NCBI GenBank assembly: GCA_001643675.2
Contig: LSRY02000012.1
Span: 1,118,501-1,182,500 of the forward strand
Source of the DNA: Monocercomonoides exilis
Lineage: Eukaryota; Preaxostyla; Oxymonadida; Polymastigidae
Direction of reading: 5' to 3'
DNA length: 64,000 bases
Shown: positions 34,701 through 46,765 of the stretch, piece after piece
How the letters are laid out: each line of letters opens with the position of its first letter
Numbering within the stretch: position 1 is the first letter of the stretch
Translations under genes and position numbers: made by a program
The notes under the pieces: generated by a model
The model's database searches: none
What the model was told of the DNA's origin: nothing
Seen by the model: the letters and a program-made list of their open reading frames with translations, nothing else

Positions 34701-37700
34701 CAACCTTGACTTCCGCGATGAAGAATATATCATATATAACGCAATATTCGGGATGGACGAGGTTGATCATAAGAAGGCGTTTGATTTGATGAGCCTAATT
34801 GTGAAGTATCAGTCTGATACGATTGCAGTATCGAGCAAAGAAGGGAATGGAGGGAGCAATGAGCAGCAATGTGGAAAGCCGAAGTTGCCATGTGCCACAA
34901 TCTGCTTTGGACTGCATCATCTGACTCATGATTTTTTCAGTCAGCTATTTGTCGATGAGGAGTCAATTGTGGACGAAGAAACTATGCTAGAGACATTGAC
35001 GTTTAGGGGATTGCAGGAGAATGGCAGCATTGTGACTGTGAAAGGAGAAATAAAGGGATCTGAGGATTTCGTGATTTGCACAAGTGGAAATGTGCAGCTT
35101 CAACCACTTCTGTTCGCATTCGAGATGGTGTTGCAAACAGAACGCACTTCTTTCTTGAAAGTGGATTCTGGGAAGGCAACACTTAATACATGTTCATTCG
35201 AGGCTGGAAGCTTGATTGGAGGTTTAAAAAGATCTCTTCCATTTTGCCTGCTATTAATCGATGGAGGTGAATGTTTTCTGAACAAGGTGAACATTTCTTC
35301 ACTTTCATTTGAATGTGACACTGCAATCTGCATCAAGGAGTCGACTGAAGTCAACAATTTTGTTGTCAAAAATGTTGATACTGAAAAAGATTTTGTGCAG
35401 ATCAGCGGAAAGGCAGCAGTGAAGATGGAGAATTTGGATGTGACTGAAGTGGAACTACGTGATGGATGTTTTATAGCAGTAAATGGAGGCGAGAGCAAGA
35501 TTTCGAATGAAGAGACGACATCTGCTTTATTTTCTTTTTCACTTTCTTTCATTGAGAATATCACATGTGCGGGAGAGGATGCAAGTGTAATTGACATTGA
35601 ACGATTTGTCTCCATTGCGAAATTGTATAATTGCTCTTTTGCAAGATGCCAAGCACACAAAACAATGGGAGGCATCGCCTCGCTGTCATTTTGCAAAGAT
35701 TTTGAGATAAAAGGATGCATGTTTGATGGAGAAAAACAAATCCAAATAGATGGGCCACATATGGCCAATGTCAATTCCCTCATTTGCGAGTGGAATGGAT
35801 CGCTTGCAGATGTGGTACAAAGCAGATCACTGATAGGTGACACAACTTTCACAAATTCTCCTGATGGTGGACTTTCGGCAAGAGGGGGAACAATGAGAAT
35901 TGAGAAATGTGAGTTTGTAAACAATAATCCTGCGATTGAGTTGTATCCTTCAGTTCGCAGAAATATTTTGTGCTTCGACAAAGCTAAACTAGATGTGTCC
36001 AACTTGAAGGGAGGAGATGGTATATTGTCAAACACATCACTTTGGATCCTAAATAATGGATGTGAACTTGATACACTTATCAAAAAGATCGCTTCTGCAT
36101 TCTTCACTCCCCTTCTGGAGAGTGTTGAAACAAAGGAAGTGGGAACAGTAGTGGGACTTGTGTTTAAAGGGAAATTGCTGCTCCCTTGCAACTTATCGTT
36201 CATGGTTGTAAATCAGATGGGCGATGAAAAACTTATTGAAAAATATGAGTTTGATGAAAGTGGATATGTGTCAGAGACAGAAGTTGAAGGGAGACTGCCA
36301 AAAGAGATGATAACGGAAGCAGGAGAAGGGGTGGAGGTGAGTGTGTGCATTCTGTTTGGGGATGGAAATAATCCATCATCAACTGATTCTTTCATTCTTA
36401 AGAACAGAAGTGAGCCCAGGGTTAATGGAGATGAAAGGATTGTCGAGGGAGGGAAAGAAAGGAAATCTTATTGGTTATTGATTGTTGTTGTGCTTGTTGT
36501 TGTTCTTTTGTTTATTCTAATTGTTGCAGTAATTTCAACACTTCGATGGAGGAAGCAAAAGAGAAGAACAGAAGATCTGAGAGAGATTGTGAATGACACG
36601 GTGAAGAAGGATCCGAAGCTGATTGAGATGGTGACGATGGAGATGTCGCCTGAGGAGCAGTGGAGGAGAGCAGAGAGAGAGGCAGAGAAGAAGAATGAAG
36701 AGAGGATGAAGAAAAGGGTATATGACAAGACACTGGAACATTCAGAGTCATCCGAGCATTTGTTGAGTGAATGTGGATCAACTGAATACATTTTGGGAAG
36801 AGATTCAGACAAGATTCCTGATTGGGCATTGGAGAAGGTTGAAGAAGATGAAAAAGAAGAGGAGGAAAAAAGAAAGAGAGCACCCTCACCTTATGTCTCA
36901 TCAATTTCTTCAACTTGCTCAACTGATTCAGATTCAACATTTGTTCGATCGGAGAGTCTGTGTCCAACCACCTCGTCGATGTCGAATCCGGTTGATGCGA
37001 TGGCCTGTTCATCGCCACATGAGAAACTGATTGTGGATTTGAGAGATTCGCTGTTCATGTTGTTGCATGGAAGGAACGAGAAGAAGGAGATGGTGATTGG
37101 CACTCTGCAAGAGAGGGAGGTGACAGCTGCTCAGATCCTGTTCTGGGTGGCTAATCTCGCACTTCATTCATTTGACGAAATGGAAGCTCCTCTTCAGTCA
37201 CTTGCCAATTTGAGTCCGCATATTGTGCTCTTCTCAGAACACATGGTGATCTGCATTGTTATGCACTCTGATTTGCTTTCGTCCGATGATAGTTCAGATT
37301 CATCATCCATCTCTTTATCGACTGTTGTGACATCTGCAAGTGATGATGATGAAAGTGATTCTCTGCCATCGTCAGCGTTTGAAGATGAGGATGACTTCAA
37401 AAAAGAGTGTCTGAGGTGGAAGGCACCCGAGCTGTTGATCAACAAGAAGATGGGAGCAACCAAAGGGTCAGTTTCATTCTCGATTGGGATGATGTTGTGG
37501 GAGTGTTTGAGTCTATAAATTCCGTTTGGCGAGTATGAGGCAGTGGTTGCTGGGCAGAAGATTGTGAATGGAGAGAGGCCAGATCAAGAAATGATTGGCG
37601 ACAGCAATCTGAAAGAATGTTCAAAAGAATGCATAGCAGTTCGTCCTGAAGCAAGGCCAACGCTCACATCCATAAAAAGAGTGCTTATCCAACATTTTCC

Positions 37701-37818
37701 GCTTGGAGCTGCTGTTCTCACAATGTCCGATGCGATTGATATGGGGCAGTGCTCTGAGGATAGAGCATATTCAGATAGAATTGCTGATAGTAACAGTCCA
37801 TCTACATACACAATTTGA
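28783..37818 (+). pseudogene. Broken right-handed beta-helix / transmembrane / pseudokinase gene (about 3011 codons, five in-frame stops)
   Basis: One frame runs from ATG 28783 to TGA 37816 without a frameshift but with premature stops at 28876 (TGA), 30925 (TAA), 33241 (TAA), 33379 (TGA) and 37516 (TAA). It opens with a signal peptide (MKTFVAVAFACIQVYA). Then come several thousand bases of Cys/Asn/Gly-rich short repeats (such as CKFKNNEAGTFGGGIFCE and NGGGCGGGLWLGFEGES) typical of polymorphic-outer-membrane-protein-like/pectin-lyase-type beta helices. One transmembrane segment lies at about 36466-36540 (SYWLLIVVVLVVVLLFILIV), followed by a Glu/Lys and Ser-rich linker. The C-terminal part is a kinase-like C-lobe: RWKAPELL (APE motif, 37412-37435), SIGMMLWECLS, IPFGE and RPEARPTL. 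No HRD or DFG motif is seen, so the kinase part would be inactive even if intact. Since all other genes here end normally at these codons, the stops look like true nonsense mutations. Confidence 0.8.
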
Positions 37819-38082
37819 ATATGCATCGCATGATCTTCATATAGAAAAATTGCCTCAAGAACTTATGAGCTGAGAATTAATTTGTAACTGTTTATCTTTT
37901 GAATGTACTGCTTCCATCTCCTTATCTTGACGCAACCAATTTTTATCTGTGAAGCCTCTGTTCAGAGGTTTTTATCCAATTTCATTTGATCACTGATACT
38001 ATTGTTGAATTGCTTATGTGAGAGTTTTAACCAGTTAATATATCGTATTTGAGATTCCAAACAAACAGATCAGTGCAAACAA

Positions 38083-38274
38083 TTAAAGAAACATATTGCT
38101 GAACTTCAGCAAAGCTTCTTTCTTTTTCTCTTTACAACGTTGTTTATCACCGCGCAACAACACTTGAGTGCAAGGAATACTGAATATATGAATGGGCAAA
38201 ATAGTATCTGAGAGATATGTTTCATGACGAGTGAATTCTGCTCGTTTCACTTCATCAATTTCATTTTTTCGCAC
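38083..38274 (-). other. Short coding-like fragment, unrecognised
   Basis: The minus-strand frame reads EVKRAEFTRHETYLSDTILP then IHIFSIPCTQVLLRGDKQRC, with a mixed-residue composition unlike the low-complexity background. No start context, intron or neighbour links it to a gene. It may be a gene relic or exon; no function is proposed. Confidence 0.25.
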
Positions 38275-39873
38275 AAACTTCTGAATTGGAACTTAAAAAT
38301 CAACAGAAGATGCAACATCTCAGATTTATACAGTCTGTGCTTTTGTATATGCAATGGTCCGTTCATATTACTGACGAATTATTTAACAGAAAAGAAAATT
38401 AAAATTTTCATTTTATAAAAAAAAGAATGGAAATTTTTAGTTATTTGGTGCAAAATTCTTTCATTTATGAAAAAAACAAAGATTTGTTCCAAACTTTTTC
38501 TCCAACCTTATCATTATTAGTCTTTCATTTCCATGACAAAAAAATACAGAAAAATTCTAAAATTGAGTAAAAAAATTTGTTTGAGTTGAATGGAACAAAA
38601 TTCAAAAAGCAAAAAATTTCGTCCCTTTAAAGTGCATTTTGTTTCAGAATAAAATGAAACAAAACAAAGAATTATCAATGGAAAATCAAGGTCATTATTA
38701 AAAAAACATATTTTTTTTTGAAGGATAGAAATACTTGTTTTCCACTTAATGTCAATCTCTAAATTTCTGTCATATGAAAAAGAGTGTTTTCCAATCTCAT
38801 TCATTTGTTCGATAAATAATATAGAATGGCAGAAACAATAATGTTTACACAAAAATTTGAAAATTTCTTCATTCAACTCTTAAAAATTGAGAGAAAATTT
38901 ATATGATAATTTTTGAAAAAATATGGGTGATTATTATTCAAATGTCTAAATTATTTTGAATAGTTCCTTTTGTTAACTTTTCAAATAGAATTAAAATTTC
39001 ATATTTCAATCAAATTTCTGTTCCCAATCACGAAACTTTTCTTGAAAGGAAATAATTACGCTGTCACGTTTTTATTTTCATGCCAGCAATATTTGGTGAG
39101 TGGGAACGGAAATTTGATCAAAATTTGAAATTTTAATTTTATTTGTAAATTAAACAAGAGGAATTTTTTTTTAAAAAATTTGTACAAATCATAACTTTTG
39201 TCGGTGTGTTAAAAATCCAAATGTTTTTCGTCATTAGCCAAATAATTATCATCCATATGTTGAATACATTATATTTGATTCAAAATTCTATGTTTTGGAA
39301 ATGAAAGACAGAGTTTTTTACATATGACTTTTTCATTTATCATTGTTCATTGAAACTTAATCTTCACAAAAATTTTTTGTGAAATTTTATTCAGGAAAAT
39401 CAATAATTTTATTAATAGTCGCATAGATGGTATTTATGGTTGGAAATGTGTTCATTTAAAATTTTTTCATGAGTGTTGTTGATAATGTTGAAATGTTCCA
39501 TTTTGAAAAGATAATTAGTGTTCAAAATTGGAATAGAAAAGATTGGAAAATTTTACATGTGCTATTATTTTTATATTCAAAATTCACAAACGTTCAATCA
39601 AATTTTTCTTAGAAAAAATTTTCTTTTAAAAAATATGAAATATGCTTGGAAGTTTATGCATTATACTCGAATTATTCCATTGTGCATTCTTCTCTAACAT
39701 TGACTTTTGGAATAATTGGGATACTTTTGAAAATTTCTTGATTATTTTCTTTGCAATATCAAAAACCTCTTATAAACACATACAGAGAGATTCGTAAAGA
39801 TTTCATTAATAATTGCCCATTTAAACAAAAGAAGGACGAAAACTTATTAATAATAAAATTCTGATTGTGAGCC

Positions 39874-40495
39874 AAGATTGTGCAAAAAATTCAGAATATC
39901 GCAAAAAATACCATATAATATCCATATCTCAATAACTGCTCAAAGAATAAGTCTTATGTTAATCTTCACAAACTCTTTTATCAAACCAGACTTTCATTTT
40001 CATGTGGGTAATTGTTTTTGATGTCATATTTTTTCTTTCTGAAATATCTGTACGAAGTTTTCATATTAATATCAAAAAAAGATCACTGAAAATTTTAGAT
40101 ATTGTTAAAGATATCTTCATCTTTATTTGAACAATTTCATTTAAATTTTTAGGAGTTGTGATAATTTTTTATTACAATAAGAAATCTCTTTCCAATGACA
40201 TTTAGCTTTAGAAAAATTTATACTCCAAAATAAGTTTTGATTTCAAAAATAATCACCCTTATTAACAAAAGATTATAAAAAAAATAATTATTGAAATCTC
40301 GGAGAAACTGAATAAGTTATATTTCGAAGATATTTCAGCAATTATTATATATATTATTTGGTTGAAGTGAAAATGAAAGTCTGATGTGCCAAATGAATTT
40401 TTATCAACAAAATATTTTTGGAGGAATATAATCGAATTCACTTTTTCAGAGATTATTTAAAAATGGTTCTTGTCCGGCATTTTTTGCACAATCTG
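39874..40495. repeat. Old, diverged copy of the palindromic MITE
   Basis: The left end (AAGATTGTGCAAAAAATTCA, then ATATCGCAAAAAATACC and CTCAATAACTGCTCAAAGA) aligns with the left arm of the perfect palindrome at 41220. The right end (TTGTCCGGCATTTTTTGCAC then AATCTG), and the inner GAAATCTCGGAGAAAC and TTTTTGGAGGAATATAATC, align with other parts of it. The copy is longer (about 620 versus 400 nt) and its arms no longer pair perfectly. It is an older member of the same family. Confidence 0.55.
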
Positions 40496-40934
40496 TTCTC
40501 AATTGCATGATGATGATAAATCAAATTCGTTTTTCATTATTTCGATATATCTTCGATAAGAAATGCATTTTTTTCCAAAAATCCTGATCACAACCGAAGT
40601 CATTTGAACCTTTCAATGTAGAATAATAAAAAGGACTTAAACTTTCCATATTTAAAATAAAAATACATGGAGCAAAAAATCTACATTTATGAAAAATTCA
40701 ACTATTTGTTTCAAGTTTATTTATCAACGAACTGAAATAAGTCTAACAAAAACATGCATAATAATGAAGAAAATAAAAAAATATATTGAGAAAAACATTC
40801 GATAAAATAGAGTGGAACAAAATTCATTAAGCAAGAAATTGTATCCCACATTTCCATGGATTTTATTGCAATTGTCGTAATCAAAATGAAAAATTTATAA
40901 TGAAAAGAAAAAATTCAAAATTTAAAAATTATCT

Positions 40935-40970
<36 letters not shown>

Positions 40971-41219
40971 CATTAATTTGAAATGCATAATGACGAATTG
41001 AACAGAAGCAAAATACAAGAGAAATATGTACCCAGAAATGAATCAGAAAAATCAACAATAATATTCATTTTCATATATGTGACAAATAATGATTTGTTTT
41101 GTCTATATTTTTTTCTAAAAATTTCACATTTTTAAAAAATGACAAAACTTGTGTTTAACTTTATCTTTCACTTCATTATTGTCGTTTTTCTATTTTTTTT
41201 TTAACAAAAGAGACTTTAT

Positions 41220-41619
41220 TACAGATATTGCATAAAATACCGGACATCGCACAAAATACCGGACAAGATCGTTTTCTCAATAACCACTCAAAGAGAAAAT
41301 CTGATAATATTCCTCCAAATATATCGAAACAAAGCTAACTCATTTGCCATACCGGGCATTCATTTCCGTGCAGACTGAATATTAAAAAAATAATTTTTAA
41401 AATCTCGGAGAAACACAAAATCATATTTCTCCGAGATTTTAAAAATTATTTTTTTAATATTCAGTCTGCACGGAAATGAATGCCCGGTATGGCAAATGAG
41501 TTAGCTTTGTTTCGATATATTTGGAGGAATATTATCAGATTTTCTCTTTGAGTGGTTATTGAGAAAACGATCTTGTCCGGTATTTTGTGCGATGTCCGGT
41601 ATTTTATGCAATATCTGTA
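41220..41619. mobile_element. Perfect 400-bp palindromic MITE (194-nt arms, 12-nt spacer)
   Basis: Arms 41220-41413 and 41426-41619 are exact reverse complements by eye, separated by CACAAAATCATA. Each end reads TA-CAGATATTGCATAAAAT outward in, so the outermost TA may be the target duplication of a pogo/Tigger-like element. ATACCGGACA-type motifs are repeated twice at each end. The inner stem GAAATCTCGGAGAAA can form a strong hairpin. The perfect arms indicate a very recent insertion or arm conversion. It ends about 107 nt before the hAT target duplication. Confidence 0.8.
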
Positions 41620-42025
41620 CATATGGCTGATACTTTTTGAAATCATTCTTTTGTTCGAGTTTTAAATAGAATTTTGTTTTCTATGGGATTTTGAAAAAAT
41701 ATAAGTTGAAATAGTGAACACTTATTGTTAATGATAAACCTGAGTGACGTACTGACTTTTGACGTGAAATTTTCGAATTCTGACGGACTTGGAAATTTTA
41801 TCACGTCACTGAAAAATTTTCATTAAGTCTTTCACAGTCTTTTGATAATGTTAATATAATTTTTATTCTTTTATTCTAACCTTCAAAAAATTAATAAATA
41901 GTATCTTTGAATTTTGTTTTAATTTTTGATCACACAAATAACTTGTATTTCACTGACGCATTAGTCATTTGAGGAATTTTAATTGTCATTGACGGTCACT
42001 GACGTCAGCTTCAGTCATTACGCAA

Positions 42026-44931
42026 ATGGAAATACTGTCGAAAGGTTTTCAAAGTGAATTGCCTGATGAGTTGGTTTCGAGCCTCAATAACCCTCTAATT
42101 GTTTGCTTTTTAAAAAATGCATTTGTTTAAATATATTATTTTGTATTTGATTCATTGCAGCAAGAAGCTTATGAAAAAATGAAAAAGAAAATGGAGAATG
42201 CGAAGTGCTCATTTGTTCAACTGCAAAAACGCATTAACTCAAAATATGGAACAGGTAAACGTTAAATATGAAAATAATATTCAAGATTCATTTTTTGTTA
42301 ATTTTTCCAAGTTTTCGTTCATCCAAAAAAGAAAAATGAATTTATATCAAAGCTCAAATTTGAACTGTTGGAAGATAGTTTATGGATTACTTATGTAATT
42401 ACGGACGAAAATGGATATACAGGGAAAGATTGTCACAAGTATTTCCTTTGCCCTGTATCCAAGGATGGATATGCTTGCGGCATATCAGGAAGGAAGAATT
42501 ATTCCATTGTTAAACATCACAAGTGCGATTTACTGAGTATTCGAGAATTTTTGAATTTCAAAAAACAGACAGATTTACCCATTACCAAAAGTTCTCAAGA
42601 GCACTCTATATCATTTGAACGAGATTGTTCACCCAAAGAATTAGAAAAGCAGTTTATATCGATGGTTGGAAGGTCCAATGCTTCTTTTTTGTCTTCATCC
42701 TCAAAGGAAGTTAATACATTCATATTCTCCTTAATTCGAGCCGGTCAAGCTAATCATTCTATTTCACCTTTGTCAATTTTCCCATACTTAACACGAAGGA
42801 AAATTTCTCATTTGATCATCAATGAAAAAACTGACAAAGAGAAGGAAAAAAAGCAAAAAGTTTCAAACAAGGGAATAAGTGTAATGTTTGATGGAGCAAC
42901 TGCTGCAAATAAAAAATTCATGGTGGTGAATGTTTCCATTTTGTCTTTGAATTCTTCTCCATTTTTTTGGGGTCTTTATGAATCGTGTGGAACAACGTCG
43001 GAGTTTTTTTTATTCATTCAACAATTAATCTCAGAGTTTCGATCATTCAATGCAGTGATCAGAAGTTTTTGCACTGATGGTTTTTCTTCACAGAAAAAGG
43101 CAATAACTCAATTCTCTGAATTCGAAGAAACTGGCTCAGGAAGTTCTGAAAGAAACAGATACTCATTTTTTCCAGTTCATATTCATTGCTGCAACCATCT
43201 AACAAATTTAGTCATCATTAATGCTTTTTCAAAAATACCATTTTTAATTTCCATCAAACAAATGTTACAAGATTTTTCACAAGGATCCCATTCTAAATCT
43301 GTAAGAACACTCTTGAAAAAGCGCATTCCTTCATTCGTCACAACAAGATGGATGAGCCTGTTCAATATTTCTTCTTTTATTAGGAAAAAATTCGATGTTG
43401 TTGTTAATCAAAAATTTTTGGATTATTCATGTGCGTTAGATATTATCAAAACTGAGTTGTTGCTTTTCCCTCTACAGAACCTTCATTTAATGTTTGAAAA
43501 AGACAGAACAAAGCTTTGTCAAGTGTTTCCTTATTTACTCGATTCATTTGATTATCTATTTCATATTTCAAAGCATCATTTGTTTCAAGATGCGAAATGG
43601 CGCAACGCTATCACAAACGTTATCATTTTGTTACATAATTATTTTTTAACAGGAATTCGGGGGGAGTACGTTTCACTTTCTTATGCATTAACACCAGAAG
43701 GAATTCAATTGATAAGAAATCAGACATTTCTGAAAGCTCAACTTTCTTCATCTTTTTCATTGAAGTGCACGATTCAACAATCCGACTCAAATGAAACAAT
43801 TGTGTTTAATCAATCTCAATCTTTCCCTGTTTCAATTTTTCATCCTTGGCCTTTTCCATTTGATATTTCGGAAAAAACATATTTTGTGTCAAAAAGTTTA
43901 AATTCTTTCGATTCTTCAACTTCCTTCATGAATGAAGATACTCATGACATTTATGATCTTTCAATGCCAAAAAGAAAACAAGTTTGCTTCGACAAACAAA
44001 ATTCATCAATTAAAAGCAATAGTTTGCAATCAATATTTCTTCATTTTTTTTTAATTTTTTTTTTTTTATTTTTTAATGATTTTTTGGTTCGGAAAATAAA
44101 AATGAGGAATTTATTGAGATCGAAAAACTAATAAAAGAAATTGAAGAAAAAGAAAAAGATGTTTTTACGAAAATTGGTGAATTGAAGGGTTTGGAAGACA
44201 GTGAAAGCGAAGAAAGCGACGAATATGGACTTGTACAAGCAGAAAATGATGCGATTGATGATGTATATGATTGTTTATTTCGTAAGGAATTGGAAACAGA
44301 AGATTCTTCATTTATACGGGAAGATTTTGCGTCATCATCAACATCTCCTTCTTCTTCCATCTCACAGACTTTGAGATCTTCTTCTTCTTCTTCAGAATAT
44401 TTTTCAGATATCGATACTGAATTGAGAAATGACTCCTTTCATTGTGCATGCAGCACAGCTGGAGAAGAGACGTTTCAAGATGAAGAAGAAGTACAGGAAT
44501 TATTTTCGACAAAGAAAATAGATTTATGTATAGAATTCAACGAAGAGAAAGAAAAAACTATATTACAAGAAATCCAAAATTTGCTATACACAAACTGGTT
44601 TCCTCGACTTGACAGATCATTTACGAATTATGCTCGGAGCGTGCTTAAAGATTATGGAAACAATTCTATAACTGCTTGCAAGTTGTTCTTTGAAAATCAG
44701 ATGAAATCGAAGTCGGAAGAAATGCTCGAAAAAGATCCAGAAATCTTTTACAATGTAATTGCTGAGTTTGGTAATCTCCAATCGTTGTATTCAGGCTTAT
44801 GTTTGTCACTAATCCTATCTCCATGCAGCGAAGCTAGCTGCGAGAGAATTATTTCAAAAATCAAAAACATAATTGGAGATAAAAGAAACTCGATAAGCTT
44901 ACAAACTTTGGAAGCATTACTTCATATTTGA
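42026..44931 (+). CDS. hAT-superfamily transposase, 4 exons, 887 residues
   Basis: Exons 42026-42100, 42161-42254, 42312-43981 and 44107-44931 keep phase (donors GTTTGC, GTAAAC, GTTTGC). The N-terminal region (NAKCSFVQLQKRI then KNEFISKLKFELLEDSLWIT) may include a degenerate DNA-binding finger. hAT catalytic landmarks: MFDGATAANKKF (first Asp, about residue 250), SFCTDGFSSQKKA (second Asp, about 312), HIHCCNHLTNLVI (the C-x2-H block), VTTRWMSLFN (conserved RW), and the C-terminal dimerisation block SPCSEASCERIISKIKNI followed by GDKRNSISLQTLEALLHI with the likely catalytic Glu near residue 859. hAT enzymes excise DNA through hairpinned flanks and create 8-bp duplications. An acidic Ser-rich insertion lies at about 44190-44500. 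No stop or frameshift is needed, so the gene may be active. Confidence 0.88.
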
Positions 44932-45684
44932 CTTTAATCACTGTTTTGTATTTGTCTTTTAAAAATTTATTTCATTTCATTCTATTTTTCAAGTTATTCT
45001 TATTGAACAAGCAAAGCATATAAATCATATTCAAAAATACAACGCTTTCAACGTGGTAAAATGATCTTTAAGTTGCGAATGATTTCTCTTTATATGTTTT
45101 TAAAAAAATGGAAAATCATACAGACATATGTTTTTATCTTAATATAAAACGTTCATTCACTTTGTCCAATATCGCAAACTTGTGGTTTTATGTTCCTGTA
45201 ATGAAGGACTTTGTAAATGAAATTTCATGAAAGATTGTTTCAAATGAACAATGCGAAATGAAAACAAAACAAAAAATATAGATGCACTTTCTCAGCATCA
45301 TCAATTCTAACCTTTATTATTAAATGAATATTGATTTGTTTGAGTGTTAGCATTTAATCATTTCATTCGATTGATACAGCTTGTGGAATGAAGATTTCTT
45401 CACTAACCTTCATTCAAGAAGTTATTTATTGACTGATTCATTCCTTTATTCTTCTCTTCCTCTTCCAAAAGCCTTTCGATTGACTAATCATTCCTTCTTT
45501 AACTATTTTTACATTTGCAATTTTGTCCGGTCCATCCAAAAAAACAACACAGCTATTCCATTTTGTGAAGAGAGCTCCACACGATCAAAACATTTTTTGG
45601 CCCTTTGAATCTAGCCAAATGCACTTACAGTTTCATGTTTTGGAGAAATCTCAAGAATCCTTCCCTCGACAGCTGTGTGGATAA
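44932..45684. other. Non-coding hAT interior after the transposase
   Basis: About 750 nt of AT-rich DNA containing the transposase 3' region. The small ORF at 45381-45608 has no recognisable motif. Confidence 0.4.
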
Positions 45685-46690
45685 CACAGCTGGATCACTG
45701 AAAAGACGATTCTGCAGGAAAAGCTGTCATTTAACTATCTAAACCATATTTATGCCCACGAGCTCACACTATCAGCGGGGATATTCAACCTCCACGACGA
45801 AAAACTTATCATAGAGGCTGATATGCGCTTGCTGCAGAATCTGCTGCACCTGCCATTCTATTTGGATGCTGCTCCGCTGGGAAGCAAGACATTTTGGAGA
45901 TCGTGTGCCAGACGCTGATTCCAACTGACGCATGTTGTGTTTGAGATCGGGCGAGGCGCAGAGATAACTGCGATGCACTTTCTGGAGCAGATACCAATCT
46001 GCGAGGTGAATGCTCCGATGCAGTCGATTGTGCTGCGGCACGAAGGTGGGACGAGCATTGACAACAGACTGGAATTGTCTGATGTGAAGCGGCTGAATGC
46101 GTCAGCAACTTATTTCCCTCTGTTTGAGTGTTCTATCACGAGAGGGATTGTACCTGCTATGAAAAGTAGGCAATATATTGGTGCTTCCATCCACTGATAC
46201 AAAGAAGCAACTTAATGAGGATTCAGATCATGTTGGAAATCAGATACAGCGCAATGAGTGAGATGAATGAGAATGTGGAGGAGGATTAGAGGGGAGAGGA
46301 AGTGATGGAACTTAAGGCATCACACACACAAAAACTGAGCTCCAAGCGCTGCTGGCAGGAGACGGTTTCATCGCGAAGGAAGGAGCAGAGCCACTTGTGG
46401 ATGAGAAAAAGACAACAATTCCAGCTCCTCTTTCTCCTTTGCCTAGCAAGCTGCGCTTGTTGTCACATGAGCGAATTGGCTTTGGGAGTGTGGCGGGTGG
46501 GAGCATCGAGCGGAGGCTGGTGTGTCTGGTGTGTCCGCGTGTGAGGAGACACCGTGCACTGCAGAAGAGGGCGTACGAGAAAAGAAAGAAGAGAGACATC
46601 CTGCATGACTGGAAAGAGATCCATCCGCTGATCAAGTTGCAGGTTTTGACGATTCTGCCGATCAAAGGAAAAATTGCAGAAGGATAGAAA
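45685..46690 (+). pseudogene. Decayed host-like gene segment carried in the hAT element, unrecognised
   Basis: Clearly higher GC than the flanks. Readable pieces include LQEKLSFNYLNHIYAHELTL, EKLIIEADMRLLQNLLHLPF then YLDAAPLGSK, a stop at about 45918 (after WRSCARR), then VVFEIGRGAEITAMHFLEQI and VKRLNASATYFPLFECSI. A later stretch in another frame ends HDWKEIHPLIKLQVLTILPI then KGKIAEG, stop (46680s). Stops and frame changes show that it is not functional. I do not recognise the protein. Base composition resembles the housekeeping genes of this window rather than the transposon, suggesting captured chromosomal DNA. Confidence 0.5.
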
Positions 46691-46765
46691 TGTGTGTGTG
46701 ATGAACAACTTTATGTGATGCATTCTGTTATTTTGGTGAATTCACTTCTGTAACTTTCTCTTTCG

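Larger units (their letters stand above)
37819..41219. other. Long AT-rich spacer between the broken beta-helix gene and the mobile elements
   Basis: About 3.4 kb with no convincing complete gene. It includes a short conserved-looking minus-strand fragment (38083-38250), a small hairpin at 39007-39127 (arms around AAATTTCTGTTCCCA and TGGGAACGGAAATTT), and an old MITE copy at about 39874-40495. The sequence around GGAACAAAATTCA occurs at both about 38590 and 40812, suggesting further decayed dispersed repeats. Confidence 0.5.

Noticed and set aside
28783..37818. Reassignment of TAA/TGA to sense codons (as TAA/TAG in the oxymonad Streblomastix).
   Set aside because: Intact genes in the same window end at TAA, TGA and TAG at the expected protein ends, and the broken gene has only five such codons in about 3000, including TGA, which is not reassigned in Streblomastix.
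38517..38876. 119-residue minus-strand ORF.
   Set aside because: Phe/Ile/Lys-rich composition matches AT-rich non-coding DNA, and it has no motif or splice context.
44022..44106. Donor GTTTGC at 44022 in the transposase gene.
   Set aside because: It leaves the wrong phase for exon 4; the GTTTGC donor at 43982 keeps phase.
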